Assembly (NCBI GenBank): GCA_046349775.1
Contig: JAXMBS010000039.1
Span: 1-53,970 of the forward strand
Source: JAEUIG01 sp046349775
GTDB lineage: Bacteria; Planctomycetota; Planctomycetia; Planctomycetales; Planctomycetaceae
Length of the DNA stretch: 53,970 nucleotides
Reading direction: 5' to 3'
Shown here: positions 41,821-50,896 of the stretch, piece after piece
Layout: each line of letters starts with the position of its first letter
Position numbering within the stretch: the stretch's first letter is position 1
Made by a program: the position numbers and the translations under genes
Notes under the pieces: generated by a model
Database searches by the model: none
What the model saw: the letters and a program-made list of their open reading frames with translations, nothing else
Told to the model about the DNA's origin: nothing

Positions 41821-44295
41821 GTGCAGAACATCGACATTGACAATGTCCTGATTGATCCGAACGAGGACGCCGGCGTCATCGTCAGCGCGGCCGACGCGTC
41901 CACAATCAACGCCGCGATCGCGAACAGCGACATCATCAATACGGCCGACGGCTCGGATCCTGATCTCACCGGCGACGGCGTCGTCCTGCGATCGAGCGGC
42001 GCGGCGACTCTGAACGGCCTCGTCCAGGACAATACGATCACCGGCAATGCGGGTCTCGGGTTCCGTGCTCGCGCGACCGAAACATCGAGCCTGACCTTCG
42101 ACGTCTCCGGCAACACGATCAACACGAACGGCACCGTCGATGTCGGTGGCGGTGGCCTGTTCGTCCAGCGGCAGGGGAGCTCGACGGTCACCGGGAATAT
42201 CGAGAACAATACGGTCGATTCCAACCTCGGGACCGGCCTGCTCGTCCAGGCCGAAGGCAACAGCGCGGGCCTGACGCCGGGCATGACGCTCGACATCACG
42301 AGCAACACGATCACGAACAACGCGAATACCGGCACGCCGGTGGCCGAAGGTATGGCGTTTGAAACCTCCGGCGCCGCGATCCTGCAGGTGAATGCGATCG
42401 GCAACACGATCAGCGGCAATGAAGGGAACGGCGTCCGCGTCACGACGAATGACGGCAGCTACTTCGGTACTCCGACGGGCGGTGCATCGACGAAGGACAA
42501 CATCAACGGCTCGCCGTCGGTATTCGACAGCAACATCGTTACGAATAACGGCAACGACACGAATCTCGGCGCCGGCTTCCTGTTCCAGACCAACGACTAC
42601 AGCACGCTGATTGCCGACGTGACCAGCATCGAAGCGGCCATCGATCCCACGACCTACCAGCGCACGCTGATCAGCGGCAACTGGGACGGCATCCGGGTCG
42701 AACATCGCGGGTTTGCGAACGTCGGCGACCAGGCGGTCACGAGCCTCCGCGTCGGCACCGCGTTCACACAGCCTGATCCCAACATCTTCGACGTCGTGAT
42801 CGAGAACAACACGAATGACGCGCTGAATATCCGGGTCCTGAATCCCGGCGGCTGGGATCAGGTCGATACGTTCCGGCCGGGCGGCATCGTCAACATGAAC
42901 GTCAGCGACACACTGATTCGCGGCTCGCGGGCCCTCGGCTCGCTCGGCGATCCGGGAGTCGAAATCAACATGGAAGGCGACCCCGAACTGCCCACAGTCT
43001 GGATCGGCCAGGGCGCAATTACCACGATCGTCTTTGGTTCAGACATCTCCGATGCGGCTGGTCCGCTCGGACTGCCCCGTGGATCGGTGCGTGACGCCGT
43101 CGGCAACATCAACGGCGGTACCGACAACAACCCGTATGCCCGTGCCGGGGTGGTCATCACCGACGTCAACGGCGATGGCGTGGACGTGAACTACCACAAT
43201 GCCGGCGGCGCCCTCAATCTGCGGTTCTTCGACAGCACCATCGGCGCCAGCCAGTTCGGCTTCAACACCGGCGACGGCCTCAACATGCTGGTCCACAACT
43301 CCGGCTTCAACGGCAACGGCAACGGCCTCGACGTGATCGTCGATCACACCAGCATCATCGGCAACGGCGGCGCCGGCATCGTGCTCCGGACCGAAGCGGA
43401 CTTCATTCCCTACGGAACGTCAGAACAGGACTTCCTCTCCGGCCAGGTCGTAAATGTGTTTATCCCGAACCTCAGCGAAACCACTACACCGCCGGATGGG
43501 GGCGATACGATTCTCGATGGGCCGACGCCTTCCCCGAACTTCGATACGACAAGCGACATATTCCTCAACAGTCTGCCGTTTGTCCTCGATCCTCCGGGCC
43601 TCGTCGGCTCGCCACGGAACGGCTGGGCTGACCTGACCTCGCCGGACCAGTTTGTCGCCGATCTGCAGGTCATCAATGGCAGCCACGTGGACAACAACGG
43701 CGGCGACGGCGTGCATCTCGACATCGGCACCTCGACTCGCCAGCGCGTCAGCTTCCAGAACAGTTCGTTCAGCGGCAACGGCGGTTACGAGATCAACGTG
43801 ACGACGTTCGCCTCGTTCGAGACCTCGACTGTCGGCGAAGTCGATCGGGCACAGCCGACCGACACATTCGACTCGGTGCGGCTTGATCCGACGGCCAAGC
43901 TGGACATGTACTTCGGGTCGCTTAACTTCTCGCGTGATACCGGTGCGAACTTCCCCGAACCGTTCTTCGGTGTGCCGGCTGAGTTCGCCGGCGCCATCGG
44001 GGGCGAAGGGTTCAATACGAGCACTACGACCCGCGTCAACATGGGCTACTTGAGCACGCTTGCCAACGGCTTCCAGAATGCTTCGACGTTCAAGGGCGGA
44101 CCGCGTCCGGCCAGCCTGTTCGTCCGGGCGCTCATCCCGAACGATCCGGGCGTCACCGACACGGGTACGCCGACGCCGAACAAGTTCCTGGACTTCGGCA
44201 ATCCGTTTGACGAAGTACGGTTCTTCACGGATAACTTGCCAGGCTTCGACGGCAACAACGTTCCGGGCAAGTACCTGCAGCTCAATACGCCATAG
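41821..44295 (+). CDS. Right-handed beta-helix repeat passenger of the giant surface protein
   Basis: An intact 824-residue stretch has recurrent rung motifs such as N-T-I-T-G-N-A-G-L-G-F, N-T-I-N-T-N-G and N-T-I-S-G-N-E-G-N-G-V. They occur at about 20-25 residue spacing, rich in Asn, Thr and Gly. This is the pectate-lyase-like parallel beta-helix seen in adhesins and extracellular polysaccharide lyases. Late rungs (S-I-I-G-N-G-G-A-G-I-V-L) are followed by a C-terminal region of D/F/P composition ending L-Q-L-N-T-P. No catalytic lyase residues can be assigned. The first codon (GTG) is probably internal to the larger gene. A strong terminator follows at 44328. Confidence 0.8.
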   Translation: MQNIDIDNVLIDPNEDAGVIVSAADASTINAAIANSDIINTADGSDPDLTGDGVVLRSSGAATLNGLVQDNTITGNAGLGFRARATETSSLTFDVSGNTINTNGTVDVGGGGLFVQRQGSSTVTGNIENNTVDSNLGTGLLVQAEGNSAGLTPGMTLDITSNTITNNANTGTPVAEGMAFETSGAAILQVNAIGNTISGNEGNGVRVTTNDGSYFGTPTGGASTKDNINGSPSVFDSNIVTNNGNDTNLGAGFLFQTNDYSTLIADVTSIEAAIDPTTYQRTLISGNWDGIRVEHRGFANVGDQAVTSLRVGTAFTQPDPNIFDVVIENNTNDALNIRVLNPGGWDQVDTFRPGGIVNMNVSDTLIRGSRALGSLGDPGVEINMEGDPELPTVWIGQGAITTIVFGSDISDAAGPLGLPRGSVRDAVGNINGGTDNNPYARAGVVITDVNGDGVDVNYHNAGGALNLRFFDSTIGASQFGFNTGDGLNMLVHNSGFNGNGNGLDVIVDHTSIIGNGGAGIVLRTEADFIPYGTSEQDFLSGQVVNVFIPNLSETTTPPDGGDTILDGPTPSPNFDTTSDIFLNSLPFVLDPPGLVGSPRNGWADLTSPDQFVADLQVINGSHVDNNGGDGVHLDIGTSTRQRVSFQNSSFSGNGGYEINVTTFASFETSTVGEVDRAQPTDTFDSVRLDPTAKLDMYFGSLNFSRDTGANFPEPFFGVPAEFAGAIGGEGFNTSTTTRVNMGYLSTLANGFQNASTFKGGPRPASLFVRALIPNDPGVTDTGTPTPNKFLDFGNPFDEVRFFTDNLPGFDGNNVPGKYLQLNTP

Positions 44296-44327
44296 TCCGA
44301 AACGTCTGACCGTCTGCTGAAACTCCG

Positions 44328-44360
44328 AAACCGCGAGGGCTCAACCCCTCGCGGTTTTTT
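44328..44360 (+). terminator. Intrinsic terminator of the giant surface gene
   Basis: AACCGCGAGGG/CCCTCGCGGTT hairpin with a T6 tail. Confidence 0.92.
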
Positions 44361-44453
44361 CGTGGGAACGCCGGCTTCCGGCGGACGAAAGCCCCCGACG
44401 CCCGAACGCAGAGCTCTAACGGATGACTCCGACGAGTGGAGCTTCAGCTGTGC

Positions 44454-45641
44454 TCAGTCTTCGTCGAATGACGGCGCCTGCAGGTGCAGTTCCGTCGCCC
44501 CGCCGGGGACGGAGCGCAGCGGCGCTGGACGACCGAAGAAAAAGCCCTGGGCGTAGTCGAATCCCAGGTCGCGGCAGGCTTCGGCTTCCGCGCCGGTTTC
44601 GATCCCTTCCGCGACCGTTACCGAATCGAAGTCGTGCGCCATCTCGACCAGCATCTTCAGCAGTTTCCACTGGTGGTTTGACGCGCGATCGGCGTTTCGC
44701 ACCAGGCAGGCGTCGAACTTCAGGAACTGCGGCGGCGCCTGCACCAGCTCCAGCAGCCGCGACTGCCCGGCCCCGAAGTCGTCGTAGGCCAGCGCCACGT
44801 CGTAGGCCGCGAACTTCTCCTTGAGCGATTGAATCCGCTGCGGATCGTCGACGGCCCGCTCGTGGATCTCCACGACGATGCCGACGTCGGGATACGTCGT
44901 ACGCAGCATTTCGATCGACGACAGCACGTCCAGTTCCAGATCTTCGCGCGGGTGCGTGTTCAGAAACAACGGCACTCCCGCTTGCAGCCGGTTGGCGGCC
45001 GCCTCCACCGACTTCTCGCGGCACAGGACGCTGAGCTCTACCTCGCGCGACACCAGCGCCGCCGTCTGGAACATCGTTGCCGGGCTTTTCATGCCTTGAA
45101 TGGCGCTGCGGGCGAGCGCCTCGTAGCCCCGCGTCGACTTTTCGGCCAGCGACGTGATCGGCTGATAGTGCGGCGTGATCGCCTGTTCCTGCATGAGCTG
45201 TGCGAACTGGCTGAGAACCCAGTCCGGCTCGAACGTGTTCACCGCCGTCACGGTCTTCTTGAGCGCCGGGTCGGACTGGATGCCGCCCGCGGGCGTGCGG
45301 GCGCGGTACTCCAGGCGGAACTCGACGTCGGCGAGTTCGATATGGTCTCCCTCGCCGATCGGCGTCGGCCGGGAGACGCGGCGGCGATTGACGTACGTGC
45401 CGTTCGTGCTCCCCAGGTCGCGGATCAGCAGGTTTTCGCCGATGACCAGGATCTCGGCATGCCGGCCGGAAACGCGCGGCGAGGGGACCGTCAGCGAGAC
45501 GCCAGGTCGGCGGCCGATCACGAACGTGCTGACGTTGACCGGGAACCTTTCGATCGGGCGACCGGCAGCCATGCAGCCCGACAGATACCAGCCGGTATCG
45601 ACGGCGCCGGAGCGTGCCAAGTTTGCCGTTTCGAGTTCCAT
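44454..45641 (-). CDS. FHA domain - EAL domain signalling protein
   Basis: The 395-residue protein joins an N-terminal FHA phosphothreonine-binding domain (about residues 35-115; G-R-R-P-G, R-x-S-G-R-H-A, G-S-T-N-G-T-Y-V-N) to an EAL c-di-GMP phosphodiesterase domain (about 145-385). EAL motifs present are E-A-L-A-R (174-178), E-I-H-E, D-D-F-G-A-G, L-K-F-D, A-E-G-I-E-T and Q-G-F-F-F-G-R-P, so catalytic activity is plausible. The combination suggests that Ser/Thr-kinase phosphorylation controls c-di-GMP turnover. Three kinases occur in this window. The gene is read towards the surface-protein terminator. Confidence 0.92.
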   Translation of the reverse strand: MELETANLARSGAVDTGWYLSGCMAAGRPIERFPVNVSTFVIGRRPGVSLTVPSPRVSGRHAEILVIGENLLIRDLGSTNGTYVNRRRVSRPTPIGEGDHIELADVEFRLEYRARTPAGGIQSDPALKKTVTAVNTFEPDWVLSQFAQLMQEQAITPHYQPITSLAEKSTRGYEALARSAIQGMKSPATMFQTAALVSREVELSVLCREKSVEAAANRLQAGVPLFLNTHPREDLELDVLSSIEMLRTTYPDVGIVVEIHERAVDDPQRIQSLKEKFAAYDVALAYDDFGAGQSRLLELVQAPPQFLKFDACLVRNADRASNHQWKLLKMLVEMAHDFDSVTVAEGIETGAEAEACRDLGFDYAQGFFFGRPAPLRSVPGGATELHLQAPSFDED

Positions 45642-46103
45642 CGTCGCCTCAATCGGCCGGGACAGCGTAGTCTGGGCGTCCAGAAGTCTAGGCTTCGATT
45701 GCCGTGCGGGCGTTCCAGTGCAACACCAGGCTCACAGGCGAGCGACATCGGCGGCGCAAACCAGCGATCATGGCCGCCTGCGCGATTGTGACGGTTGGGC
45801 CGGTCGTGCCGGCCGTGGCGATCGCCGGCTGCAATCCCCCCTTCCGCCGCTCCAATCGCACGGATGGCGCCTCCTGGGACGGTTGGCACGCCCTGCGGGT
45901 GGCCAACAAGTGCAGAGGAACGTATTCCACAAGTGTCCGATTCATAACTCCGACTTCTGCCGTCAGACATCTGCCCTCCCATCTCCAATTCCCACGAATC
46001 GGACGCAGCCTCCCGGGACTGGCATCACCCGCTGAGGTCTGCTAATTTTCCGGCTTTCCCGCGTCCGGGCGGTCGATCCGCCCTTGCCGGAGACCGAGTT
46101 GCA
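45642..46103. other. Intergenic region, no gene supported
   Basis: Short open frames exist on both strands but lack protein-like composition or start signals. It contains the promoter side of the FHA-EAL gene. No repeat or RNA structure stands out. Confidence 0.4.
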
Positions 46104-46621
46104 ATGCCCGCCGCGACCGCACCCCAGCCGATTTCCGGCGTTAGCGCCCGGTCGCGAAACGGTCATTGAGGACGTCTTTCCCTCCATTGCCGCCTCGGGC
46201 CAGGCCAGTTCCTCGGGCAGTTGATGGACTCGATTCCGTTGTCGATCAACGGCATCCGGCTGTCGCAAGTGCTGTTCGCCCCCTGGTCGCGCTTTGGCGG
46301 CGCCATCGGCTACCTGAAATTCAAGGTGACCGACCCGGTCTACATCGTCACGAACCGCTCAGTGCAGGCGCGGCAGCCGCTCAGCCGGAACTGATCCAGC
46401 AGGCGTCGCTGTCCGACATCGCGAACATCGCGATCCGGGTCTCGCCGGGTCAGCAGTTCTACCAGGCGGGTGATCTGCAATTGCTGAACGCCGGCGGGGA
46501 CGTGCTGATGACGCTGGCGGGAATTCCCCGCCCGGAACGGTTCCGGCAAGTGATTCTCGAAGCGCGCGCGGCCCGGGTCAGCAGCGACCGGTCCCTCGAA
46601 GTCATCAAGGCGCGCGGCTGA
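46104..46621 (+). pseudogene. PH-domain protein gene, frameshifted
   Basis: Joining three frames gives M-P-A-A-T-A-P-Q-P-I, then E-T-V-I-E-D-V-F-P-S-I-A-A-S-G, G-Q-F-L-G-Q-L-M-D-S-I-P-L-S-I-N-G, Y-I-V-T-N-R-S-V-Q-A-R and L-S-D-I-A-N-I-A-I. The end reads F-Y-Q-A-G-D-L-Q-L-L-N, G-I-P-R-P-E-R-F-R and a terminal K-A-R-G. The (T/S)-N-R-x-V-x-x-R...I-x-I block is that of bacterial PH (bPH2-type) domains. About 170 residues, probably cytosolic or membrane-peripheral. Three indels (near 46150, 46200 and 46370) break it. Confidence 0.6.
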
Positions 46622-46665
46622 CCGGCAGTCCCAGCCCCCGAACTCTTACACTCAAGGCCGACACG

Positions 46666-46785
46666 ATGGTTTACCGTCCGCGCACCAAGACCCGCATCGC
46701 CGCCAAGCTCAACCGCTGCTCCAAGTGCGGGAAGCTGACCGGCAACCGCTTCCGCTGCAAGCGCTGCCACAAGAAGATTCGTTGA
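46666..46785 (+). CDS. 39-residue basic zinc-ribbon protein
   Basis: ATG 46666 to TGA 46783-46785 encodes 39 residues with C18-x-x-C21 and C31-x-x-C34 (N-R-C-S-K-C-G-K and F-R-C-K-R-C-H-K-K), a classical zinc ribbon. It has about 16 Lys/Arg and almost no acidic residues, much like small ribosomal proteins or RNA-binding ribbons (L40e-like size), but I know of no exact family. The open frame is short yet clean, with preserved Cys spacing. It lies 44 bases after the PH-domain gene and may share its transcript. Confidence 0.65.
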   Translation: MVYRPRTKTRIAAKLNRCSKCGKLTGNRFRCKRCHKKIR

Positions 46786-46800
46786 ACCACGCGGGACGTG

Positions 46801-48654
46801 TCAGGCGCTTACGCACGTCTCGACCGCTGGCATCGATCTCGATCTCGCCGTTTGCTTCGCAACCGGACGTGCGACTCGTAGAACGACGAGAAGACTTGCT
46901 GACCCGTGCGCTGGGTCACGCAGCGGCGCTACTCGTCGGCGCGAGGCGATGTTCGCGGCGCGGGCGTCGGTTGCGGCCCGATCACGCGAACAGAGATGAC
47001 GCTCTCCTCCGCCTGCCCGTCCTGTGACAGGACGGCGTCCAATCGGGCGGTCCCCGCGCTCCGCAGCCCGGGTCAACAACTTCGCCTTGTGCGTCTGACC
47101 CGGCAGCAGCCGGGTAATCCGGTGCTCGACCTGGTCGCCATGCTTGTGCTGGAGTTCCGGAGGCACAAAGACCGTGAGGACCAATCCTTCGGCCGGAGCA
47201 TCCCCCGTGTTGGCGATTTCGTAGACGGTCGTCACGATGTCGCCGGTGCGCGCCGCGCGATCGGCAGTCCCCGTCACGCTGAGAATCGGCCGGGGCGGCT
47301 GCGCTGAATTCTCGGGCAGGGGCGCGGCGGTGCTTCGGCAGCGGGTGCTACGGCATCGCTGACGACCGGCGCTGCAGGCCGACGCGGCGGATCTTCGAGA
47401 GAATTGTAACGCGGCCGGCGCGGGGCCGAGCCTGCAGCGCGGGGGTGGATCATCATCGCTGAATTGCGGCGTGATGGGTGCATCATCGTTTCCGCCGGCA
47501 TTTCGGTTTGAGGTGCTCCACTTCTCGCCACTCGCCGGCGGTGGGTCGTTGGCAAACACCGGCACGATCGGCTCGTCGGCGGGCACGACAGGGGGGTTAG
47601 ACTCCACCGCGATGGGCTGCACGGGCGGCGGTTGGACTGCGAACGCCGGCGCCGCGGCGGGTTCGGAGATTGCGGGGAAGGACTCCGCGGTGACCGGTTC
47701 TTCCGGCGTTGTCGGCGGAACAGCGGCGGCCGCGACGAGCGTCTTAACGGCCACTTGCGTCTCCACGTCGAGCGCCGCAACGGTGTCGATCGGTCCCGAG
47801 ACCTGCTGCGGGTCCAGCATGACCTGCAGGTCGCGGGTTTCTGCGCCGGCGAGATGGTCGAGTTCCCACACGAAGGCGCCGTCGTCGGTCACCGTGGCCG
47901 GCGGTACCGTGTTGACCACATGTTCGGCTTGCGGCACGGTCTCGATCACGCGCACGTGGTCGATCGCGGTGGGCCCCAGGTTCTGGACGTGCAGCGTGTA
48001 GGCGAGCAGCCCGCTGTCGGTCAGCGTCGCGGAGCTGCGGTCAATCGTCACATGCAGGTCGCCGGTGAACTCATCATCGGCCAGCAGCGCGGGGGTTTCG
48101 GACGCGGAGATCGCCGCCACCAGGTCCTTGAACTCGATGGTCCGACCGACGCGCAGGTAGTAGGGCATCACGGCAGCCATACGGGCGGCCGGCCGGGGGG
48201 CGGCTGTCGTCCAGTCGTCGCGGACGAAGGTGGACGCGGATACTGACCTGGGAACGGAGATGGATTCCCACTGCAGTTCCTCGCTCTCGTCCCAGCTGAT
48301 CTGGGTGGCCATCCGATCAATCCCCAGCACCAGGCGGTGAGGAGGATCGGCCGTCGGCTGCGTCAACAGTTCCTGGCGATTTCTGTTTTCGATCGAAGCT
48401 GCAGGCTGCTGGCCAAAATCGACGAACAGCAGCACGAACGCCAGAATGACTGCGAAACTCCCGGAGAGGCAGGCAATCGCCCAGGGGGACGGGGCGGCGA
48501 CTGACGTGCGCACATGGTCGGACGCCCGCCGGGCGACGGATTGCGTCGCCACCCAGGCGGCGAACAGTTGCGGAAAGTCCTCTTTCCAGCGTCTGGATTC
48601 GTCGTCGGAGGCCACAGACGTGCTCCTGGGAGATTCGCTCAGCGCCGCGGGCAC
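46801..48654 (-). CDS. DUF11/conserved-repeat membrane protein
   Basis: The 617-residue frame has an N-terminal cytosolic segment and one transmembrane helix (about residues 58-80, A-I-A-C-L-S-G-S-F-A-V-I-L). A DUF11-type Ig-like domain follows (about 200-300; Y-T-L-H-V-Q-N-L-G-P-T-A-I-D-H-V-R-V), then a long Pro/Ala linker. A second DUF11-like domain reads V-Y-E-I-A-N-T-G-D-A-P-A-E-G-L. Between about 47330 and 47450 and at the far C terminus, other frames read more naturally (P-R-Y-N-S-L-E-D-P-P-R-R), implying three or so indels. So the printed linker and tail are partly false. It is likely an envelope-anchored adhesive or scaffold protein. Confidence 0.75.
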   Translation of the reverse strand: MPAALSESPRSTSVASDDESRRWKEDFPQLFAAWVATQSVARRASDHVRTSVAAPSPWAIACLSGSFAVILAFVLLFVDFGQQPAASIENRNRQELLTQPTADPPHRLVLGIDRMATQISWDESEELQWESISVPRSVSASTFVRDDWTTAAPRPAARMAAVMPYYLRVGRTIEFKDLVAAISASETPALLADDEFTGDLHVTIDRSSATLTDSGLLAYTLHVQNLGPTAIDHVRVIETVPQAEHVVNTVPPATVTDDGAFVWELDHLAGAETRDLQVMLDPQQVSGPIDTVAALDVETQVAVKTLVAAAAVPPTTPEEPVTAESFPAISEPAAAPAFAVQPPPVQPIAVESNPPVVPADEPIVPVFANDPPPASGEKWSTSNRNAGGNDDAPITPQFSDDDPPPRCRLGPAPAALQFSRRSAASACSAGRQRCRSTRCRSTAAPLPENSAQPPRPILSVTGTADRAARTGDIVTTVYEIANTGDAPAEGLVLTVFVPPELQHKHGDQVEHRITRLLPGQTHKAKLLTRAAERGDRPIGRRPVTGRAGGGERHLCSRDRAATDARAANIASRRRVAPLRDPAHGSASLLVVLRVARPVAKQTARSRSMPAVETCVSA

Positions 48655-48937
48655 CGCAGATCGGCGCGCGTCAAAGGGGCTTGGCGCAGAGGAGAATTAC
48701 CAGATTCTCTGGAATTAGTGAAGATGGGTTGGGGGAGTCGCGTCCCACCACCGCCGGGCTGGTCCCGGCGGGTCGAATCGTAATCCGGGGAGCGCATCGG
48801 CGCGAGCCGTCCAGCCGTGGCTCCACGGCGGCAAACCACGCGGGGGCGACGCTCTCTGGCCCCGCGCGGCGTTGCGAATTGCCAGGCCCGGTATTTCGGA
48901 CCGACCGATCACGGTTGCGGCTTCGGCTGCAATTCCA

Positions 48938-50791
48938 TCAGTTCAATATCAGAAAACCACGCGGCGCTCCTGGGCCGACAGGGGCGGGACGCTGAAACGC
49001 CAGAATTCTGCCGTGCAGCGGAACTGCGTGGATGAAACTGCCGTCGACTGAAACAAACCAACCGGTCGGCAGTCGTTCGATCATGACTTCATGCTGATCT
49101 CCGGACCAATGCTCATGACCCGCGGCGGTACCAGCGCCTGGAAATCGCCTTGCTCCGGACTCCGACCCGAGCGTCACCGCGTCGGGCGTCAATCGAATGA
49201 CATACACCGGACCGGCTCCGGCGCTCCCGCCCGGCTGCGGATTGGCGGACGCTCGAAGTGGATGGCGGCCAAGGCGGCCTCGTGCAATTGCACGGCCGCC
49301 AGCAGACGATAGTACTGAGCCGGCCGCTCGCGGATGAAGCAGGCTGTTCGGAACGGAGCACGCGAGCTGGCCGTTGAAGTTCCGGCGATCACGCGGCGTC
49401 CCAGAGGGCACGCTCCACTGTCCTCCCACGATCTTCCAGCCGGAGAGTGACGTGCCGTTGAACAGAAACTGACTGTCGCCGACGTGTTCCATCTGCGGCC
49501 GCTGCGTCGGCGCGGCGGTGCAGGTGCGGCACCGAGGAATGACAGGGCCGCAGCAATCAGGAGTAAAGATCACCGACAGACCAGCGATCCATGGCCAGCG
49601 GCTTTCCGTCGCTTTGCGCTTGCAGCGATGGGCATGGCCACCCGCCGTCTGCAGCAGCGACGTTTTTGTCTCGACGTCACGGGGGACGATGGCGGTCGCC
49701 GCTACGGCAGGGACCGTCGCCGGCAACCCCGTTGTGTCGATCATCTGCGACAACGCCGCGTCGATGTCGCGCAACAGTTCGGAGTAGGTCGTCGGTCGCG
49801 CGGCCGGGTCGCGGGCCATCAACCGCGTCACCAGCGCCCGGGATGCTGCGGAGATGTTCGGACGGAGCGATTCCACCGGGCGCGGCGCTCCGGTGAGCTT
49901 GGCGCCGATAATCTGCGCCATCGATAGCCCGGCGAATGGTGCTTTGCCGGCAAGCATCTCGTAGGCCGAAGCCCCGAGCGCATACATGTCGGCGCGAAGA
50001 TCGACGGTGCTCCCCTCCAGTTGTTCGGGCGCCATGTAGTGCGGACTGCCGACCGTGGCATTGTCGGTTGTCAGTCTCGTCCGCGAGTCCTCGTCCGTCA
50101 CGAGGAGCGCCAGTCCGAAGTCGGCAATCTTGACCAGCGGCACTCCGGCGGGCAGCGGGAAACCTTCGGGGGGATCGACGAGGAGCAGATTGGCCGGCTT
50201 GATGTCGCGATGCACGATGCCCTGGGCGTCGCCGTGTGCGAGGCCGGCCGCCACTTGCCGGATGACGGCCCAGACGACAGGCTCCGGGAGCTGGCCCTGT
50301 TGGCGAACGAGGCCGTCGACGTCCGTGCCGTCAATGAATTCCATCGCCAGATACAGGCGGCCAGCCGCGCGGCCGAAATCATAGATCGAGACGATGTTCG
50401 GGTGTCGCAACTGCGCCAGCGTCCGCGCCTCCTGTTCAAACCGCGCGAGAGCGTTTGCGTCCGACATCCGGCTCACCAGGACGGTCTTCAGAGCCACGAG
50501 TCGCCCGAGGTTCGTCTGCCGGGCGCGATACACGACGCCCATGCCGCCGCGGCCGCGCACGTCCAGAATCTCGTAGCCCGGCACAACCTCCGTCGGGCGC
50601 TGCACCGTCTCGATGGCATCAATCGCCACCGCGTCGAGCAGTCCCAGCCTTAATGCCACCTGGGCGGGAGCCGCCTCCTGGCGCTGGGACTCCTCCAACA
50701 GCCGTGACGCGTCGAAGGCGCTCAACAGCTGCATCCGCACGGCGACGTCGCAGAATGCCGAGTGCACAGCAGACGCCGACTCAGACGACAT
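48938..50791 (-). CDS. Ser/Thr protein kinase with C-terminal DUF1080-like domain
   Basis: The product starts M-S-S-E-S-A-S-A and has an N-terminal helical region (about 1-70). A complete kinase domain follows (about 72-335; G-R-G-G-M-G-V-V-Y, V-A-L-K-T, H-R-D-I-K-P-A-N, D-F-G-L-A). A linker with a hydrophobic helix comes next; another frame reads S-L-L-L-I-A-A-A-L-S-F-L-G. The C-terminal L-F-N-G-T-S-L-S-G-W and V-M-I-E-R-L-P-T-G-W suggest a DUF1080/LamG-like jelly roll. Indels probably occur in the helix and domain, and near the end; one frame reads W-F-S-D-I-E-L-M-E-L before a stop at about 48911. The start at 50791 is chosen over an in-frame start at 50881. Confidence 0.8.
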   Translation of the reverse strand: MSSESASAVHSAFCDVAVRMQLLSAFDASRLLEESQRQEAAPAQVALRLGLLDAVAIDAIETVQRPTEVVPGYEILDVRGRGGMGVVYRARQTNLGRLVALKTVLVSRMSDANALARFEQEARTLAQLRHPNIVSIYDFGRAAGRLYLAMEFIDGTDVDGLVRQQGQLPEPVVWAVIRQVAAGLAHGDAQGIVHRDIKPANLLLVDPPEGFPLPAGVPLVKIADFGLALLVTDEDSRTRLTTDNATVGSPHYMAPEQLEGSTVDLRADMYALGASAYEMLAGKAPFAGLSMAQIIGAKLTGAPRPVESLRPNISAASRALVTRLMARDPAARPTTYSELLRDIDAALSQMIDTTGLPATVPAVAATAIVPRDVETKTSLLQTAGGHAHRCKRKATESRWPWIAGLSVIFTPDCCGPVIPRCRTCTAAPTQRPQMEHVGDSQFLFNGTSLSGWKIVGGQWSVPSGTPRDRRNFNGQLACSVPNSLLHPRAAGSVLSSAGGRAIARGRLGRHPLRASANPQPGGSAGAGPVYVIRLTPDAVTLGSESGARRFPGAGTAAGHEHWSGDQHEVMIERLPTGWFVSVDGSFIHAVPLHGRILAFQRPAPVGPGAPRGFLILN

Positions 50792-50896
50792 GGTGCAACG
50801 GGCTCTCTCGGAGGTCGTCAGAACCTGTACTCCGCCGTATCTTCTGCGGCGAACAGGTTCTCCCGGGTGATCGACGTACACGGCCGGCGGGACATC

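Noticed and set aside
41368..42705. Minus-strand frame opposite the beta-helix gene
   Set aside because: Val/Asp-rich shadow of N-T-I repeats. The plus strand carries the rung motifs.
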